Below, piece by piece: positions 4,623-6,335 of a stretch of 6,335 bases of DNA. Location of the stretch: NCBI GenBank assembly GCA_903920415.1, contig CAIXMD010000111.1:1-6335 (forward strand). The letters run 5' to 3'. Position numbers and translations under genes: made by a program. Numbering within the stretch: the first letter of the stretch is position 1; each line of letters begins with the position of its first letter. The notes below the pieces were generated by a model that saw only the letters and a program-made list of their open reading frames with translations, was not told where the DNA came from and searched no databases. The stretch is from an uncultured Desulfomonile sp. GTDB taxonomy: Bacteria; Desulfobacterota; Desulfomonilia; Desulfomonilales; Desulfomonilaceae.

Positions 4623-6335
4623 ATGACTATTGTTCGTAACAATCCTGCAGCCTACAGGAGTCACTCACCCATATCCACTAACTGGGGCCGAATTTTCAAA
4701 TCGAGCCTTTTGTGCGCGACTCTTTTGTTGGTTTCCATATCAATCCCGGAGAAAGGCTGGTCTCTAACTCTCTCGCCGGCGCCTATGCAAGATTACATCT
4801 TTCTGGAGGGGAAGAAACACTTCGATACTGAAAACTTGGAGAGTGCCGAGGAGGTGTGGAAGAATATCTTTCGCGATCCCCTTTACGGTCCGGTGGCTTA
4901 CGTCATTTTGTCAAGAGCATATCGCAAAACCGGCAATCTCGATAAAGCGGAATCGTTTCTCAAGGAGTTTTTGAGAAACTATCCCAATAGTGTGTACCTT
5001 GATTTGGTTCGGCTCTCTTTGGTCGAGATCCTCTGCGAGCAAGGAAAGCCTGAAGCGGTGCCTGTGTTGACGTCGATGTTGAAGAAGGCCTCCGAAAAGG
5101 ACAAGATAAGGCTTACGCTGCGTCTGGCAGCCCTGGAGCGCCATATAGGGAATTACTCAAAAGCCTCGGCTCATTATCGAGATCTCTTTCTGAATTACCC
5201 CGCCTCCGTGGAAGGATTACAAGCGGCCGATGATCTGGCATGGATGGTCGTTCATGAAAAGATCGCAAAGCCCACTTTTTCAGAAAACGAGCAACTTTCT
5301 CGTGCTGAGCGGCTTTTCGCAATGGGGAGATTCGATCTGGCAGCAAGTGCTTACGAGGCTTTGCTTAAAAGCAGACCATCCGACAAGGGGCTGATGCTCA
5401 AGCTGGCGCGTTGTCGTTACAAAGATCGCATGAATCAAAAGGCTATAAACATTCTCAAAGATATCCTCAAGGGGGATGTTCCCGACAATTTGAGGATGGA
5501 TGCCTACTATCTGCTCAGCCTTGTGTACTGGAGGCTCGACAACTACAAAGAGTTCGAACTCTGTAACACAAAAATATTGGAAAAAGGTTCTTCAAGCCTC
5601 AAGAAAAAGGCAATGTTCAACATGGGAGCCCACCACTTTGAAAAAGGCAGATTTCCTGATGCACAGACATATTTTGATCGATTGTCGAAAAGCGGTCCCG
5701 ATTTCAAAGTAAAGGTCAAATTGAAATGGAAAACCGGCTGGATCAAGTATATGAACCAACAGTATAAAGAAGCGGCTGATGCGTTTCGTGAAACCAGATC
5801 CATGACACCTGGAGGAAAAATAGAAAATGCTGCGAAATATTGGCAGGCACGCTCCCTGATTAACTTGAATCGGTTCAAGGAAGCTGAACCTCTTCTCAAA
5901 GACATAGTTAAGAATGATTCGCTGGGATATTACGGATTTGCGGCGGCAGATCGTCTCAAGTCAATAAAATCGTCCCCTGATGAGAAGGATGACTCTAGAA
6001 AATGGTTTCCTGACATGAGCCTGAGTTCGGAAGAAAAATCTAATCTCCGGGTCAAGGATGCGATAAAATTGACGGAAAATGGACTCCATGAATTTGCCCT
6101 CATTAATCTGGAAACATTGCCCAAATCCCTAAAATCATCCCCTGCAATGGCCTTCCTTGCTGCAAAGGCAGCCTACCGCGCTGAACAATATCGCACTGCC
6201 CAGAACATTCTTGCATACGCTTTCGGTTCTTTTATGGAGAATCCTCCCTCTGACGCCCCACCTGAATTCATTGAAATTGCTTTTCCCAGGGTGCATTTCG
6301 CAGAAACTACCAGGCATGCAAATAAATACTCTGTG
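4623..6335 (+). CDS. Slt-type soluble lytic murein transglycosylase, N-terminal helical region (runs off right edge)
   Basis: Periplasmic muramidase that cleaves peptidoglycan to 1,6-anhydromuramyl products; only the non-catalytic part is in view. The frame stays open for 571 codons. The ATG at 4623 follows an in-frame stop at 4611 and gives a long n-region (1-26, with Arg23 and Lys26), then a hydrophobic core SLLCATLLLVSISI (28-41), a probable secretion signal; Cys31 is not in a good lipobox. From about 55 on there are repeated TPR-like helix pairs. YWQAR (406-410) and YYGFAAADRL (436-445) match Slt70 superhelix motifs, and FPRVHF...ANKYSV (554-571) is the usual lead-in to the SLT catalytic domain. 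AAAGG abuts the ATG with almost no spacing, so the start could be wrong; ATG 4785 (Met55) would lose the signal. At well over 571 residues it should exceed E. coli Slt70 (645) once the domain of about 150 is added. Confidence 0.85.
   Translation, partial: MTIVRNNPAAYRSHSPISTNWGRIFKSSLLCATLLLVSISIPEKGWSLTLSPAPMQDYIFLEGKKHFDTENLESAEEVWKNIFRDPLYGPVAYVILSRAYRKTGNLDKAESFLKEFLRNYPNSVYLDLVRLSLVEILCEQGKPEAVPVLTSMLKKASEKDKIRLTLRLAALERHIGNYSKASAHYRDLFLNYPASVEGLQAADDLAWMVVHEKIAKPTFSENEQLSRAERLFAMGRFDLAASAYEALLKSRPSDKGLMLKLARCRYKDRMNQKAINILKDILKGDVPDNLRMDAYYLLSLVYWRLDNYKEFELCNTKILEKGSSSLKKKAMFNMGAHHFEKGRFPDAQTYFDRLSKSGPDFKVKVKLKWKTGWIKYMNQQYKEAADAFRETRSMTPGGKIENAAKYWQARSLINLNRFKEAEPLLKDIVKNDSLGYYGFAAADRLKSIKSSPDEKDDSRKWFPDMSLSSEEKSNLRVKDAIKLTENGLHEFALINLETLPKSLKSSPAMAFLAAKAAYRAEQYRTAQNILAYAFGSFMENPPSDAPPEFIEIAFPRVHFAETTRHANKYSV

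Overview
The window looks like ordinary chromosomal DNA from a Gram-negative bacterium, most likely a deltaproteobacterial (Desulfobacterota) type. Three things suggest this: the NifA-like GAF/AAA+/Fis regulator ending in a SERIMGLR...KHGID tail, the order regulator-amtB-glnB-glnA, and a long Slt70-like periplasmic transglycosylase. The lineage is inferred from protein style and gene order, not from a database comparison.

The minus strand, read from about 4.4 kb down to 1, is a nitrogen-assimilation cluster. It holds a NifA-like sigma-54 activator (2841-4403), the ammonium channel amtB (1323-2561), the PII signal protein glnB (876-1214), and the first 212 codons of glutamine synthetase glnA (1-638, running off the left edge). 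The regulator has a very good sigma-70 promoter (TTGACA-N17-TACAAT). The gap before amtB has a near-consensus sigma-54 promoter (TGGCAT-N5-TTGCT), with a palindrome about 105 bp upstream of the predicted start, where an enhancer would sit. The simplest model is that the constitutively made, GAF-sensing regulator activates amtB-glnB(-glnA) with sigma-54 RNA polymerase when nitrogen is short. AmtB then imports ammonium, GlnB reports nitrogen/energy state and gates AmtB, and GlnA fixes ammonium into glutamine.

The gaps within the cluster hold structure of their own. The amtB-glnB gap has a perfect 10-bp hairpin with a competing upstream arm. The glnB-glnA gap (237 nt) has a nested, roughly 70-nt foldable element followed by a U-rich run, then two 10-nt direct repeats 30 bp apart just upstream of glnA. 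The fold's wobble pairs work only as minus-strand RNA. This is the most interesting non-coding region here and could be an attenuator or leader RNA for glnA.

The plus strand from 4623 to the right edge encodes the signal peptide and helical TPR-like superhelix of a soluble lytic murein transglycosylase. The window ends where the catalytic domain should begin. It is divergent from the regulator across a 219-bp gap carrying a promoter for each direction, and it has no evident functional tie to nitrogen metabolism. I see no mobile elements, CRISPR arrays, tRNA or rRNA.
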